IMG/VR virus record: IMGVR_UViG_3300035703_000256
Span: 1 to 35,047 of that record
Length of the DNA: 35,047 nucleotides
From: a virus
Reading direction: 5' to 3' (one strand)
The notes under the pieces were generated by a model. It saw only the letters and a list, made by a program, of their open reading frames with translations, had not been told where the DNA came from and did no database searches. Positions 7,539 to 15,935 of the stretch are shown here, piece by piece; the first letter of the stretch is position 1, and every line of letters starts with the position of its first letter. The position numbers and the translations under genes are program-made.

Positions 7539-8286
7539 CTTACAAGAGTTAAAAACAGAAGTATTTGATTATGTACGTTATACTTTAGGTGATCAAATAG
7601 TAGACGTTGAGTTAGATCCAGTCCATTATGAAACTGCATTAAAGCAGGCATTATTAAAATATAGACAGCGCAGTGCAAATAGCGTGGAGGAAAGCTTTGC
7701 CTTTCTTCCACTTCTTACTGACATAGACACTTATACGTTGCCACAAGAAGTGATCAGTGTTAAGCAAGTTTATCGCCGCAGCATTGGATCAACTACATCA
7801 ACTGGTGCTACACAGTTTGAACCATTTGAAGCAGGGTTTTTAAATTTATACTTGCTACAAAGCGGTCGTGTTGGTGGCTATTTAAACTATGAACTATTTG
7901 CTCAATATCAAGAATTAAGTATGCGTATGTTTGGTGGATTTATTAACTTTAAGTTCAACAAAGTTAACAAAGAACTACACATATTTCGTCGTCCACGTAA
8001 TAGTGATGAAACTGTAATGTTACACACATACAACTATAAGCCAGATGTAACGTTACTTTCAGACTATATGGCATTTCCTTGGATAAAGGATTATACATTA
8101 GCAACTTGTAAAATGATGCTAGGCCAAGCTTACGAAAAGTTTGGTACTATAGCTGGACCACAAGGTGGTACTACATTAAATGGATCTTCTTTAAAAACAG
8201 AGGCACAAACTATGTTTGATAAACTGGAAGAAGACCTAAAAAATTATGTAGATGGTGGCGAACCGTACAGTTTTATTATTGGCTAA
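7531..8286 (+). CDS. gp13: Neck protein, gp13-like
   Basis: 251 residues. The order of features fits the gp13 neck family: an N-terminal helix pair with TLQELKTEVFDYVRYTLGDQ, DPVHYETALKQALLKYRQR, the strand TDIDTYTLPQEVISVKQVYR, a long middle with YLNYELFAQYQELSMRMFG, the strand FNKVNKELHIFRRP, and the C-terminal helices around FPWIKDYTLATCKMMLGQAY and TMFDKLEEDLKNYVDGGE. gp13 with gp14 closes the filled head and makes the tail docking site. It is somewhat shorter than T4 gp13 (about 309). No ribosome site precedes the ATG; the late promoter and a hairpin lie directly on it. It is on the opposite strand from gp14 and gp15. Confidence 0.75.
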   Translation: MATLQELKTEVFDYVRYTLGDQIVDVELDPVHYETALKQALLKYRQRSANSVEESFAFLPLLTDIDTYTLPQEVISVKQVYRRSIGSTTSTGATQFEPFEAGFLNLYLLQSGRVGGYLNYELFAQYQELSMRMFGGFINFKFNKVNKELHIFRRPRNSDETVMLHTYNYKPDVTLLSDYMAFPWIKDYTLATCKMMLGQAYEKFGTIAGPQGGTTLNGSSLKTEAQTMFDKLEEDLKNYVDGGEPYSFIIG

Positions 8287-8313
8287 TAAAACTTAATTTG
8301 TTAATATTTTACT

Positions 8314-8943
8314 ATGATTATTGGAGTTACAGGACTTATAGGTTCTGGCAAAGATACTATTGCCAGTCATTTAGTAGAAAAATATGGGTATGAGAGATAT
8401 AGCTGGGCAGCCCCTTTAAAAGATATGACTGCTATGCTTTTTGGGTGGGACAGGGATATGCTTGAAGGAACCACGACTGATTTGCGAGCTCAAAGAGAAA
8501 TTGAAGACGAATGGTGGAGCGTCAAACTAGGAAAAAGTTGGTCACCTAGGTTAGCATTACAAATATTAGGAACGGAAATAATGCGTAATACATTGCATCC
8601 TGATATCTGGGTTTTAGCGGGAATGAAGCGCATTGCAGGGAAAACTAATGTTGTTATACCCGACACACGATTCCCCAATGAAATTAAAGCTATTAGAGAA
8701 ATGGGTGGAGTAATTTGGAATGTTCAAAGAGGTTCAATACCAAATTGGTATTTTAAATTAATTGAACTTAAAAAAGACCCTAATTTTAGTCTTGATATAA
8801 TTGAATGGTTTATGCGTGAAAATTACCCAGAAGTACATGCAAGTGAGTATAGTTGGGTTGGCACAACATTCGATGCTGTTTTTGAAAATAACAGTACTAT
8901 TGAAGAGTTAAAGAGAAGTGTTGATTTAATAATCGGGAATTAA
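8314..8943 (+). CDS. gp1: Deoxynucleoside monophosphate kinase, T4 gp1-like
   Basis: 209 residues starting IIGVTGLIGSGKDTIASHL, with the P-loop at G7-T15. Further kinase-like elements are YSWAAPLKDM, the long WSPRLALQILGTEIMRNTLH segment, DIWVLAGMKRI, and VVIPDTRFPNEIKAIREMGG, which matches the DxRxxNE region of phage dNMP kinases. These enzymes phosphorylate dNMPs to feed phage DNA synthesis. The ATG lies 27 nt after gp13 with no obvious Shine-Dalgarno. The 3' end overlaps the convergent zinc-knuckle gene by 18 nt. A nucleotide-metabolism gene inside the neck/tail region is unusual for T4 but often seen in marine relatives. Confidence 0.8.
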   Translation: MIIGVTGLIGSGKDTIASHLVEKYGYERYSWAAPLKDMTAMLFGWDRDMLEGTTTDLRAQREIEDEWWSVKLGKSWSPRLALQILGTEIMRNTLHPDIWVLAGMKRIAGKTNVVIPDTRFPNEIKAIREMGGVIWNVQRGSIPNWYFKLIELKKDPNFSLDIIEWFMRENYPEVHASEYSWVGTTFDAVFENNSTIEELKRSVDLIIGN

Positions 8944-9270
8944 ATCTAACTTTTTATTTTGTGGAATAGCTGATATTTCAGCTAAACAATTTAAGCAATA
9001 AGTTCGTAAATTATCTCTACCAACATTTAACTTATTGCCATCCAAATATACTATTTTAAGCTGTGACGGATGCTTGCTAATAAAGTTGCATCGATCACAG
9101 CTTTTCTTTTTGACATAACCGCTTTTAATTAACAATTGATTAGTTAAATCATTTTGCTTTTTATTTTCATTTAAACAAGCACGACATAACTTTCTATAAT
9201 GTGTTTTATCTTTACGCTTATAATTTATGGCAGCAGGTTTCTTCTTACATTTAGTACATTTTGGGCGCAT
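8926..9270 (-). CDS. Small zinc-knuckle protein (HNH-like or zinc-ribbon suspected)
   Basis: 114 residues with four Cys-x2-Cys pairs: CTKC, CRAC, CDRC and CLNC. Basic stretches NYKRKDKTHYRKL and VKKKS, and SQLKIVYLDGNKLNVGRDNL followed by RTYCLNCLAE, resemble proteins widely found in T4-like and cyanophage genomes whose middle looks like a degenerate HNH fold (LDGNxxN then CxxC). DNA binding is likely; nuclease activity is uncertain because a clear His general base is not obvious. A reverse-strand gene between dNMP kinase and gp18, with its own late promoter-like TTAAATA six nt upstream and no ribosome site. Confidence 0.65.
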   Translation of the reverse strand: MRPKCTKCKKKPAAINYKRKDKTHYRKLCRACLNENKKQNDLTNQLLIKSGYVKKKSCDRCNFISKHPSQLKIVYLDGNKLNVGRDNLRTYCLNCLAEISAIPQNKKLDLIPDY

Positions 9271-9276
9271 TAGTAT

Positions 9277-9283
9277 TATTTAA
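9277..9283 (-). promoter_or_regulatory. Late promoter-like TTAAATA for the zinc-knuckle gene
   Basis: On the reverse strand TTAAATA is followed by ATACTA and the ATG at 9270. With T4 spacing transcription would start one base before the ATG. No Shine-Dalgarno is present. Confidence 0.45.
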
Positions 9284-9335
9284 GATTAAAGGTTCTTAAA
9301 GGCGAGCAGTTATCAGCTATTTTTTTCCAATATTC

Positions 9336-9343
9336 ACTAAATA
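9336..9343 (+). promoter_or_regulatory. T4-type late promoter ACTAAATA for gp18
   Basis: ACTAAATA lies about 27 nt before the sheath ATG. The predicted start near 9349 leaves a short leader with AAGAAGGA at 9353-9360. A weak 5-bp inverted repeat (ACTAA 9336-9340, TTAGT 9347-9351) spans the element. Confidence 0.65.
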
Positions 9344-9370
9344 TGCTTAGTTAAGAAGGAACACCGACAA

Positions 9371-12300
9371 ATGGCATTAGTTTCTCCAGGCGTAGAAATC
9401 CAAGTAATTGACGAAAGTCAATATGCACCAACAGCAGTAGGCACAGTACCCCTATTGTTTGTAGCAACAGCCCAAAATAAGCAAAGCCCAAGTGGCAACA
9501 TTGCTGAAGCAACTGCTCCAGAAAATGCAAACAACCTCTATGTACTAACAAGTCAGAGAGACGTTTTAACATTCTTTGGTAGCCCATTATTTTATAATAA
9601 CACCAACAACGTACCAATTCATGGTTATGAATTAAATGAATATGGTCTACTGACAGCATATAGTTTGCTTGGTGTAACAAGTCGCTGCTTTGTAATTAGA
9701 GCAGACGTTGACTTAGCAGAACTAGCAAGCTTAGGTGATAGACCACTTGCTGCCCCAGCTGATTTGACATATTGGTTAGACCTAACTCCAACACGTTGGG
9801 GTATATTCCAGTGGGATGCAAGCGAACAGGCATTTGAAACTATTGTTCCAATTGTTATTACCAACACAGATGACTTAAGTGGCGGTGCTCCAAAGAATAC
9901 TATTGGTAACATTGGTGATTATGCAATCGTAACAACTAACGATGCTAACCCAGTATTTTACAAGGGTAAAGATGGCAGTGGCGCACTAGTTTGGGCATTA
10001 GTTGGTAGCGATGATTGGAGAGATTTAATTCCAACAGTAGCTGGTACAATTTCAAGTCCAACAGATCTACAAATTGGTGATACAATAAGCATCAATAGCA
10101 ATATTGTTACGCTTACAGGTGATACAATTGATGACGTTGTACTTGATATTAACGGTGCTGCTATTCAAGGTGTAAGAGCACAAAAGATTGCTGGTAAGCT
10201 TTATCTTTATGCTACTAGCGATGCAGCTAGCGATGGTAGCACTTTTGATGGTGTAGTTAGTATTTTTGATGATAGCGGAGAAACTCTAGTTGCTCTTGGT
10301 ATTACTCCAGGTGATTATGCTGTTCCAACTACACAATTAAGCAAGCACACTAATGTGCCGCAGTGGAAGGCAAACGACTCAACTCCACGCCCAAGTGGTT
10401 CTGTATGGGTAAAGACTACTGCTCCAAACTTTGGTGCAAGTATTGCTGTAAAGCGTTACAATGCGCTAACAGAAACTTGGCAACTTCTTCCAGTTCAATT
10501 AGAAGCAAATGATTGGGCAGCAAATAAGTTCTTTGATCCGCTACGCGGCGGTTCAGGTATACCTGTTGGTACTGTTTATACACAGTACGATGTAACAGGA
10601 CAAGGATATGTAACTTATAAGTTATTTGTTCGTGCAAGACAAGGTGTTACAATTGTAACTGGAAATGAAACAAATCCAAGTATATTAATTGGTGATGAAC
10701 TTGCAATTGCTTACAGTGTTCCAAATAGTGAAAACTTAACTGATCCAGTTATAATTACAATGACTGGTGAAACAGCAGAGGACTTTGTAGAAGATATTCT
10801 TGCTGCTGGTCTTGACTATGTTAGCGCACAGGTTAACCCAGATGGTAGTGTTGCATTAATACACACTGCTGGTGGAGTTTTAGCAATTGCGAACGTAACA
10901 GGTAGCCCACTAGACGATGTTGGTATTACAGAAACAACTGATTTCTGCCGCGCAGCAGATAATGTAACATCTGAAGGTTCAGTACTATTTGATGAGCAAA
11001 CAAATGCTATCATCGTAAGTAACTGGGTTGCTGAAGAATATACAGCAAGTGCTATTGCTCCAGGTCGTGATCCTGCAGATAGAACTAAGTGGTATTGGGG
11101 TGAAGTCGGCGAAGCCGACGTTATGATACACGATGGTTCAAGCTGGAAAGGTTATCGCAACGTAAGCATTGATGCACGTGGATTTAACTTAACTAACACT
11201 GACCCAAATGGTCCAATATTTTCAGTAACTGAACCAACACAACAAAGTGACGGTTCAAAACTTGAATACGGTGATCTTTGGATTGATACTAGCGATTTAG
11301 AAATGTATCCAAAGATTTATCGTTGGAGCATTATTAATGGTGAGCAAAAGTTTGTTCAAATTGATAACACTGATCAAACATCAGAAATGGGTATACTTTT
11401 TGCTGATGCAAGATTTATGGGTGACTCAACAAGTGATGTTGTTAATGACGTTATACCATCAATTAGCGAAATGTTAAACAACAATTACGTTGATTTAGAT
11501 GCTCCAGATCCACTACTTTATCCACGTGGTATGTTGCTATTCAACACAAGACGTTCAAGCTTTAACGTTAAAGAATTCCGTCGTAACTATTACAATGCAG
11601 AAGATTTCCCAGGTGAAGTTCTTCCAACTGAAACTAACCAGTGGGTAAGCATTAGTGGTTCAAGAGAAAATGGACATGCTTACTTTGGTCGTAAAGCACA
11701 GCGTAACGTAATTGTAACTGCTATGCGCGCCGCAATAGATACTAACACTGAAATACGTGAAGAAATGCGTGAGTTTAATCTCGTTGCTGCTCCAGGTTAT
11801 CCAGAGTTGATTCCTAACATGATTCAGCTTAACAATGATCGTAAGCAAACTTCATTCGTAGTTGGTGACAGCCCATTCCGTATTCCAACAGAAGGCACTA
11901 CACTTACACGTTGGTTGCAGAACAGCAACTTAGAAGGTGTTGAAACTGAAAACTCACTTGTTACTAGAGATCCATATTTAGGTGTTTGGTATCCAAGCGT
12001 ATTAGGTGCAGACTTAGCAGGTAACTTGGTTGCTATGCCACCAAGCTTTGCAGTATTGCGTATGATTATCCGTAGTGATCAAGCTGCTTATCCTTGGTTT
12101 GCTCCAGCAGGTACACGTCGTGGTGTGCTTGATAACGTAACACGTCTTGGTTATCTAAATGACGAAGGTGAATTTGTAAGCGTTGGTGTACGTCAAGGTA
12201 TACGTGACATACTTTATGAGAACAACGTTAACCCACTAACATTTAATCCGGTTTCAGGTATTATTGCTGATGGTCAAAAAACACGTCACAGTGGATTCTC

Positions 12301-12649
12301 AGCGTTGGATCGTATCAACGTAGCACGTTTGATTGTTTACATGAGAACACAGCTTGATAAGATTGTAAAACCATTCTTGTTTGAACCAAACGATAAACTT
12401 ACTAGAGATGAAGTAAAGGGTGTAGTTGATAGATTCTGCAACGACTTAATCGCAAAACGCGCTCTATACGATTACCTAGTAGTTTGCGATGAATCAAACA
12501 ACACACCTGATCGTATTGATCGTAATGAACTTTACATTGACATAGCTATTGAACCAGTTAAGGCAATTGAATTCATTTACATTCCAATTCGTATAAAGAA
12601 CACAGGTGAAATTGGTAGCGGCAATATTGCTTCAAGTAGGCCAATCTAA
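9371..12649 (+). CDS. gp18: Tail sheath protein gp18
   Basis: 1092 residues. The start MALVSPGVEIQVIDESQYAP is the signature sheath N-terminus (SPGVxxxExD). The C-terminal part, from IIRSDQAAYPWFAPAGTRRG through NVNPLTFNPVSGI, SALDRINVARLIVYMRTQLD and ELYIDIAIEPVKAIEFIYIP, is the conserved sheath core whose C-terminal arm links subunits. T4 gp18 has 659 residues; the extra length lies between about residues 150 and 640 as inserted surface domains, with patterns such as YWGEVGEADVMIHDGSSWKG and LWIDTSDLEMYPKIYRW. The sheath contracts to drive the tube into the cell. A late promoter and AAGAAGGA precede it. Confidence 0.95.
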   Translation: MALVSPGVEIQVIDESQYAPTAVGTVPLLFVATAQNKQSPSGNIAEATAPENANNLYVLTSQRDVLTFFGSPLFYNNTNNVPIHGYELNEYGLLTAYSLLGVTSRCFVIRADVDLAELASLGDRPLAAPADLTYWLDLTPTRWGIFQWDASEQAFETIVPIVITNTDDLSGGAPKNTIGNIGDYAIVTTNDANPVFYKGKDGSGALVWALVGSDDWRDLIPTVAGTISSPTDLQIGDTISINSNIVTLTGDTIDDVVLDINGAAIQGVRAQKIAGKLYLYATSDAASDGSTFDGVVSIFDDSGETLVALGITPGDYAVPTTQLSKHTNVPQWKANDSTPRPSGSVWVKTTAPNFGASIAVKRYNALTETWQLLPVQLEANDWAANKFFDPLRGGSGIPVGTVYTQYDVTGQGYVTYKLFVRARQGVTIVTGNETNPSILIGDELAIAYSVPNSENLTDPVIITMTGETAEDFVEDILAAGLDYVSAQVNPDGSVALIHTAGGVLAIANVTGSPLDDVGITETTDFCRAADNVTSEGSVLFDEQTNAIIVSNWVAEEYTASAIAPGRDPADRTKWYWGEVGEADVMIHDGSSWKGYRNVSIDARGFNLTNTDPNGPIFSVTEPTQQSDGSKLEYGDLWIDTSDLEMYPKIYRWSIINGEQKFVQIDNTDQTSEMGILFADARFMGDSTSDVVNDVIPSISEMLNNNYVDLDAPDPLLYPRGMLLFNTRRSSFNVKEFRRNYYNAEDFPGEVLPTETNQWVSISGSRENGHAYFGRKAQRNVIVTAMRAAIDTNTEIREEMREFNLVAAPGYPELIPNMIQLNNDRKQTSFVVGDSPFRIPTEGTTLTRWLQNSNLEGVETENSLVTRDPYLGVWYPSVLGADLAGNLVAMPPSFAVLRMIIRSDQAAYPWFAPAGTRRGVLDNVTRLGYLNDEGEFVSVGVRQGIRDILYENNVNPLTFNPVSGIIADGQKTRHSGFSALDRINVARLIVYMRTQLDKIVKPFLFEPNDKLTRDEVKGVVDRFCNDLIAKRALYDYLVVCDESNNTPDRIDRNELYIDIAIEPVKAIEFIYIPIRIKNTGEIGSGNIASSRPI

Positions 12650-12663
12650 TGATAAATCAAATG

Positions 12664-12671
12664 TATAAATA
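12664..12671 (+). promoter_or_regulatory. T4-type late promoter TATAAATA for gp19
   Basis: Exact TATAAATA between gp18 and gp19. The predicted start near 12677 is followed by TAGGAGAT (12681-12688) and the ATG at 12693. It lies inside the palindrome TAAATATTTA (12666-12675). Confidence 0.75.
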
Positions 12672-12692
12672 TTTAGGTAATAGGAGATAACA

Positions 12693-13310
12693 ATGGCCGT
12701 AGCAAGCTTAACAAGATTTACAGTACCATTGGCAAGCGATCAAAGCGCACAAAACCAAGGTCTGTTGATGCCAAAGCTCAAGTATCGCTTTAGGGTAATA
12801 TTCGAGAACTTTGGTGAAACTGCCGATAGAACAGAACTTACAAAACAAGTTGTAAGTGCTGGTAGACCTGAAGTAAGTTTTGAAGAAGTAGTACTAGATG
12901 TTTACAACAGCAAGATTAAGCTTGCTGGTAAACCAAGTTGGAATGATATACAAATTGTCATTAGAGATGATGCACTTGGTACAGTTTCTAGAATGGTTGG
13001 CGAACAGCTACAAAGACAGTTTGATTTCTTTGAACAAAGTTCAGCACAAGCAGGCATTGTTTATAAGTTTACAACTAAAATTGAAATGCTTGATGGTGGT
13101 AATGGTGCAGATACTCCTATCCCATTAGAAACATGGGAACTATATGGTTGCTACCTTACTACTGTTGGTTATGGTGATTTGAACTATGGTGAAAGTAATC
13201 CAGTTGAACTTACTTTAACTGTAAAGTATGATAACGCACTTCAAACTCCACAAGGTACCGGCGTTGGTGCTGCTATCGAACGTCGTCAAGGCGCAACAGC
13301 TACTGGTTAA
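12693..13310 (+). CDS. gp19: Tail tube protein gp19
   Basis: 205 residues beginning ASLTRFTVPLASDQ. It carries the gp19 hallmarks: LKYRFRVIFENFG, the loop TKQVVSAGRPEVSFEEVVLD, YNSKIKLAGKPSWNDIQIVI, QRQFDFFEQ, and LETWELYGCYLTTVGYGDLN. Hexamers stack to form the rigid inner tube. T4 gp19 has about 163 residues, so it is slightly extended at both ends. It has its own late promoter and a strong ribosome site, and ends in a clear rho-independent terminator, as expected for a protein needed in many copies. Confidence 0.95.
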   Translation: MAVASLTRFTVPLASDQSAQNQGLLMPKLKYRFRVIFENFGETADRTELTKQVVSAGRPEVSFEEVVLDVYNSKIKLAGKPSWNDIQIVIRDDALGTVSRMVGEQLQRQFDFFEQSSAQAGIVYKFTTKIEMLDGGNGADTPIPLETWELYGCYLTTVGYGDLNYGESNPVELTLTVKYDNALQTPQGTGVGAAIERRQGATATG

Positions 13311-13331
13311 TATTACCTTACATCTCCAAAC

Positions 13332-13360
13332 AAGCCCAGTTCAAAAAGCTGGGCTTTTTT
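13332..13360 (+). terminator. Rho-independent terminator after gp19
   Basis: AAGCCCAG (13332-13339) pairs with CTGGGCTT (13349-13356) over a 9-nt loop, followed directly by a run of T ending at 13360. It is the only strong intrinsic terminator I saw in the window. Confidence 0.85.
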
Positions 13361-13366
13361 ATTGGC

Positions 13367-13374
13367 TATAAATA
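13367..13374 (+). promoter_or_regulatory. T4-type late promoter TATAAATA for the gp19-like gene
   Basis: Exact TATAAATA seven nucleotides after the terminator. The predicted start near 13380 is followed by AGGA (13388-13391) and the TTG start at 13399. Terminator plus promoter make gp19 a separate unit. Confidence 0.75.
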
Positions 13375-13398
13375 TATTAGTAACTTTAGGAATTAGAA

Positions 13399-14649
13399 TT
13401 GGCTAAAAATCCAATACCAGTACCAAGACTTCGACCAGATAATTTACGTAACCCAAATGGTGGTAACGCAGATATTTTTAGGTTAAGGGACTATACTCAC
13501 GCTGCTAAAACATTTTTAGCAGAACCTGGTTATGTAATGGCACCAAAACATGGATTTCTTTTCCATGTTAGATTTGTTTTTAATCCACCAGGTCAAAGTC
13601 AAAATGGCGAAAGAAGTAAAACAATATCTGTATTGTGCAAGAGTGCAGATTTACCAAAGTTCAATATAGAATTTGAAGAGTTAAACAAATACAATAAAAA
13701 AGAAGTTATTCCTAAAAAGATTAAATATGAATCTTTGACACTTACATTTCACGACGATGTAAAAAATACAATACGTGATATGTGGTTAGCTTACAATACA
13801 TACTATAGTGCAGATGCAGGTGTTACACCTGAAGCTTGGTCACAAGATGATACATATTTAGAAGATCGTATTTTTAATCGCTATGGTTTAGATAATAATC
13901 AAACTGTAAAGCTTATTAAGAGTGTAGATATCTACAGCATGGGCAATCACAAGTACACCAAGTATAGTTTAATTAATCCACTCATAACTAGTTTTGATTT
14001 TGATCGTCATGAATATAGTGACGGCGCAAAAGTAATGGAAACACAAATACGTTTAGACTATGAAACTGTGTTATATTATGAAGGTAGCACAGAGGAAATA
14101 CCAGGTTTTGGTAAAGATAGTCCATACTATGATAATCAATTTAGTACGCTAGGAGAAAGTCAAACTAATCCATCAGAAGCAGCAATACAAAAGATTGAAA
14201 CTGCTATTGCTAAAGCTGCTCCGCAAAAAATTGTTCAACCATATTTGAATGAAATTAAAACTTTACCAGTAAGAATAAGTCCAGATCAAATTTCTGCTAT
14301 ACGAGCAGTAGCCGCAAACAGCATACAAAATTTACAACGATTTAGTTTTCCAACAGCTAACGAAATTAAAAATTTATCTAGCTTAGTTGACTTAACAGGA
14401 CGAAACAGATTTAATAGTCAAGGAAGAATTGCAAGTGTAGGTGTTGTTACAAGTAATGGTAACCAAGTTAACACTAGACCACCTAGCAGCAACGGATTGC
14501 AAACTTCAGGTGCACAAGATGTATCAAAGTTAATAGTAAATGCTATCATTCCTGCTGGACTAACACTTTCCGAACAACAAAAATTCTTACAGTCTTATCC
14601 TCCGTTACCTTCAACTGATAACAGAACAAGGTTACCGCCATATGTCTAA
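13399..14649 (+). CDS. Second tail-tube-like protein (gp19/gp54-type, 416 aa)
   Basis: Starts with TTG at 13399, seven nt after AGGA; no in-frame ATG lies nearer the conserved start. Residues 50-235 follow the tube fold: HGFLFHVRFVFNPP, VLCKSADLPKFNIEFEELNK, YNKKEVIPKKIKYESLTLTF, NTIRDMWLAYNTYY, and SMGNHKYTKYSLINPLITSF ending in QIRLDYETVLYYEGS. This matches gp19-type domains, as also found in baseplate-tube initiators such as T4 gp54 and gp48. The last 180 residues are Gln/Asn/Ser/Pro-rich and unlike gp19. It may start or end the tube, or be a minor tube or baseplate protein. Overlaps the next gene by 8 nt. Confidence 0.7.
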   Translation: MAKNPIPVPRLRPDNLRNPNGGNADIFRLRDYTHAAKTFLAEPGYVMAPKHGFLFHVRFVFNPPGQSQNGERSKTISVLCKSADLPKFNIEFEELNKYNKKEVIPKKIKYESLTLTFHDDVKNTIRDMWLAYNTYYSADAGVTPEAWSQDDTYLEDRIFNRYGLDNNQTVKLIKSVDIYSMGNHKYTKYSLINPLITSFDFDRHEYSDGAKVMETQIRLDYETVLYYEGSTEEIPGFGKDSPYYDNQFSTLGESQTNPSEAAIQKIETAIAKAAPQKIVQPYLNEIKTLPVRISPDQISAIRAVAANSIQNLQRFSFPTANEIKNLSSLVDLTGRNRFNSQGRIASVGVVTSNGNQVNTRPPSSNGLQTSGAQDVSKLIVNAIIPAGLTLSEQQKFLQSYPPLPSTDNRTRLPPYV

Positions 14650-15007
14650 TAATACACCAAAAACAACAGATAATTTTAATACGTCATCATATTTTAATGG
14701 TTATTATAAAACTAACTTACCTGTTAATGGTCAACAATATGACGCTGTGTTAACTTTTTTCTTAAAAAAAACAAGTGGCAATAAAGTTGCTGCCGAAGCA
14801 TTGGCAGCAAGCGTAATAACAATAGCGCAAAACAGGGGTATAAACCCATTAAGCATCGTAGATGATTTTAAGAATTATAAAGATAATGATAGCTTTAAAG
14901 CAGCATTGTTAGCTTTATTAAACACAGAACGCAGAACAACAAGCAAGTTGGGATACAGCGTAACCCCAGAAGCAAATCCATATATTGTTAGGAATATTGG
15001 AAAGTAA
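14642..15007 (+). CDS. Small tail-cluster protein, 121 aa, function unknown
   Basis: Ser/Thr/Asn-rich start, then NLPVNGQQYDAVLTFFLKKT, AAEALAASVITIAQNRGINP and FKAALLALLNTERRTTSKLG. It looks like a compact helical domain. The VxxFFxKxTxxxxxAExxAxxxxxIA pattern recurs, as I recall, in small conserved proteins next to tail genes of marine T4-like phages, whose role I do not know. The start overlaps the gp19-like stop by 8 nt and its own stop overlaps gp4 as TAATG, so it is translated as part of the tail/head-completion run. Confidence 0.7.
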   Translation: MSNNTPKTTDNFNTSSYFNGYYKTNLPVNGQQYDAVLTFFLKKTSGNKVAAEALAASVITIAQNRGINPLSIVDDFKNYKDNDSFKAALLALLNTERRTTSKLGYSVTPEANPYIVRNIGK

Positions 15008-15459
15008 TGGCTAACAAAAAATGGTTGCAAGGTAAGTTTACCATTAAAAATCCTGAGAAATATGTTGGTACAAATACACCAACATATCGCTCCAGCTGGG
15101 AATTTGCTTTTATGCAATTTTGTGATAATCATCCTAACATTATTAATTGGGCAAATGAAGCGATTAAGATACCATATCGTAATCCATTAACTGGAAAACA
15201 AACTATATACGTGCCTGATTTTTTAGTTGTTTATCAAGATAAAGATGGCACTCAAAGAACAGAGTTGGTTGAAATAAAACCAAGCAGCCAAACAACATTG
15301 GAAAGTGCTGGCAAAAATAGACAAAATCAAGCAGCAGTTGCAGTTAATATGGCAAAATGGCAAGCAGCAAACGCATGGGCAAAACGTGCAGGCATCACTT
15401 TTAGAGTTATATCAGAAAGTGACATATTTAGAAACACTAAAGGCACTAAACGTCGCTAA
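15007..15459 (+). CDS. gp4: Head completion nuclease gp4 (gp50/65)
   Basis: 150 residues that follow T4 gp4 closely in pattern: GKFTIKNPEKYVGTNTPTYR, then SSWEFAFMQFCDNHPNI, IKIPYRNPLTGKQ, YVPDFLVVY and LVEIKPSSQT. The E32, D71 and E89-x-K91 set fits a TnsA/PD-(D/E)xK nuclease. In T4, gp4 acts at the head vertex after packaging and is needed for tail attachment and finished DNA ends. The gene overlaps the previous stop as TAATG and is followed 8 nt later by gp16. Confidence 0.9.
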   Translation: MANKKWLQGKFTIKNPEKYVGTNTPTYRSSWEFAFMQFCDNHPNIINWANEAIKIPYRNPLTGKQTIYVPDFLVVYQDKDGTQRTELVEIKPSSQTTLESAGKNRQNQAAVAVNMAKWQAANAWAKRAGITFRVISESDIFRNTKGTKRR

Positions 15460-15467
15460 GTAATTAC

Positions 15468-15926
15468 ATGACTAAGAATTTAGAAAATTTTTTTAATTTA
15501 CCAACAGCAGAAGAAACAGAAGAGCTATCGCAAGCAGAACTTGTTGAGGTATTAAAGGAAGCTGAAGAGATTGACGATAAGATGAAGGGTATTGTTGATC
15601 TTAGTTCCAGTGATAAAGAAATGGATGACATTGCGGATAAGGCAATGGAAACATTTAAGGATTTGATGGATCTTGGTATGAACGTTGATGCAAGAGCAGC
15701 CGCCCCTATATTTGAAGCAGCTACTAAATTGATGGGACATGCTGTTACAGCTAAAACAGCTAAAATAGATAAGAAGTTGAAGTTGTTGGACATTGAACTT
15801 AAAAAGCGTAGATTAGATCATCAAATAGCACAAGATACAGGCAACAACGAAGATGCAGGAGATGTTGAGGGTACTGGTCGTATACTAGATAGAAATGAGC
15901 TTTTGAGGATTATCAAAGGCAATTGA
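15468..15926 (+). CDS. gp16: Small terminase subunit gp16
   Basis: 152 residues. An acidic N-terminus (PTAEETEELSQAELVEVLKE) leads into the two-helix core EEIDDKMKGIVDL, MDDIADKAMETFKDLMDL, DARAAAPIFEAATKLMGHAV and TAKTAKIDKKLKLLDIELKK, which matches the T4 gp16 central coiled-coil oligomerisation domain (DDYGVVRRNMHFQQQML...VFATLMGQMTTTNREIL). The C-terminus ILDRNELLRIIKGN may contact gp17. gp16 assembles a ring and stimulates gp17 ATPase and DNA cutting. Unlike in T4, it is not next to gp17: more than 9 kb lie between them here. Confidence 0.8.
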   Translation: MTKNLENFFNLPTAEETEELSQAELVEVLKEAEEIDDKMKGIVDLSSSDKEMDDIADKAMETFKDLMDLGMNVDARAAAPIFEAATKLMGHAVTAKTAKIDKKLKLLDIELKKRRLDHQIAQDTGNNEDAGDVEGTGRILDRNELLRIIKGN

Positions 15927-15935
15927 TAATGATTT

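Noticed and set aside
9304-9326. Possible terminator before gp18 (short AGC/GCT stem and T-run)
   Set aside because: The stem is only 3-4 bp, too weak to call.
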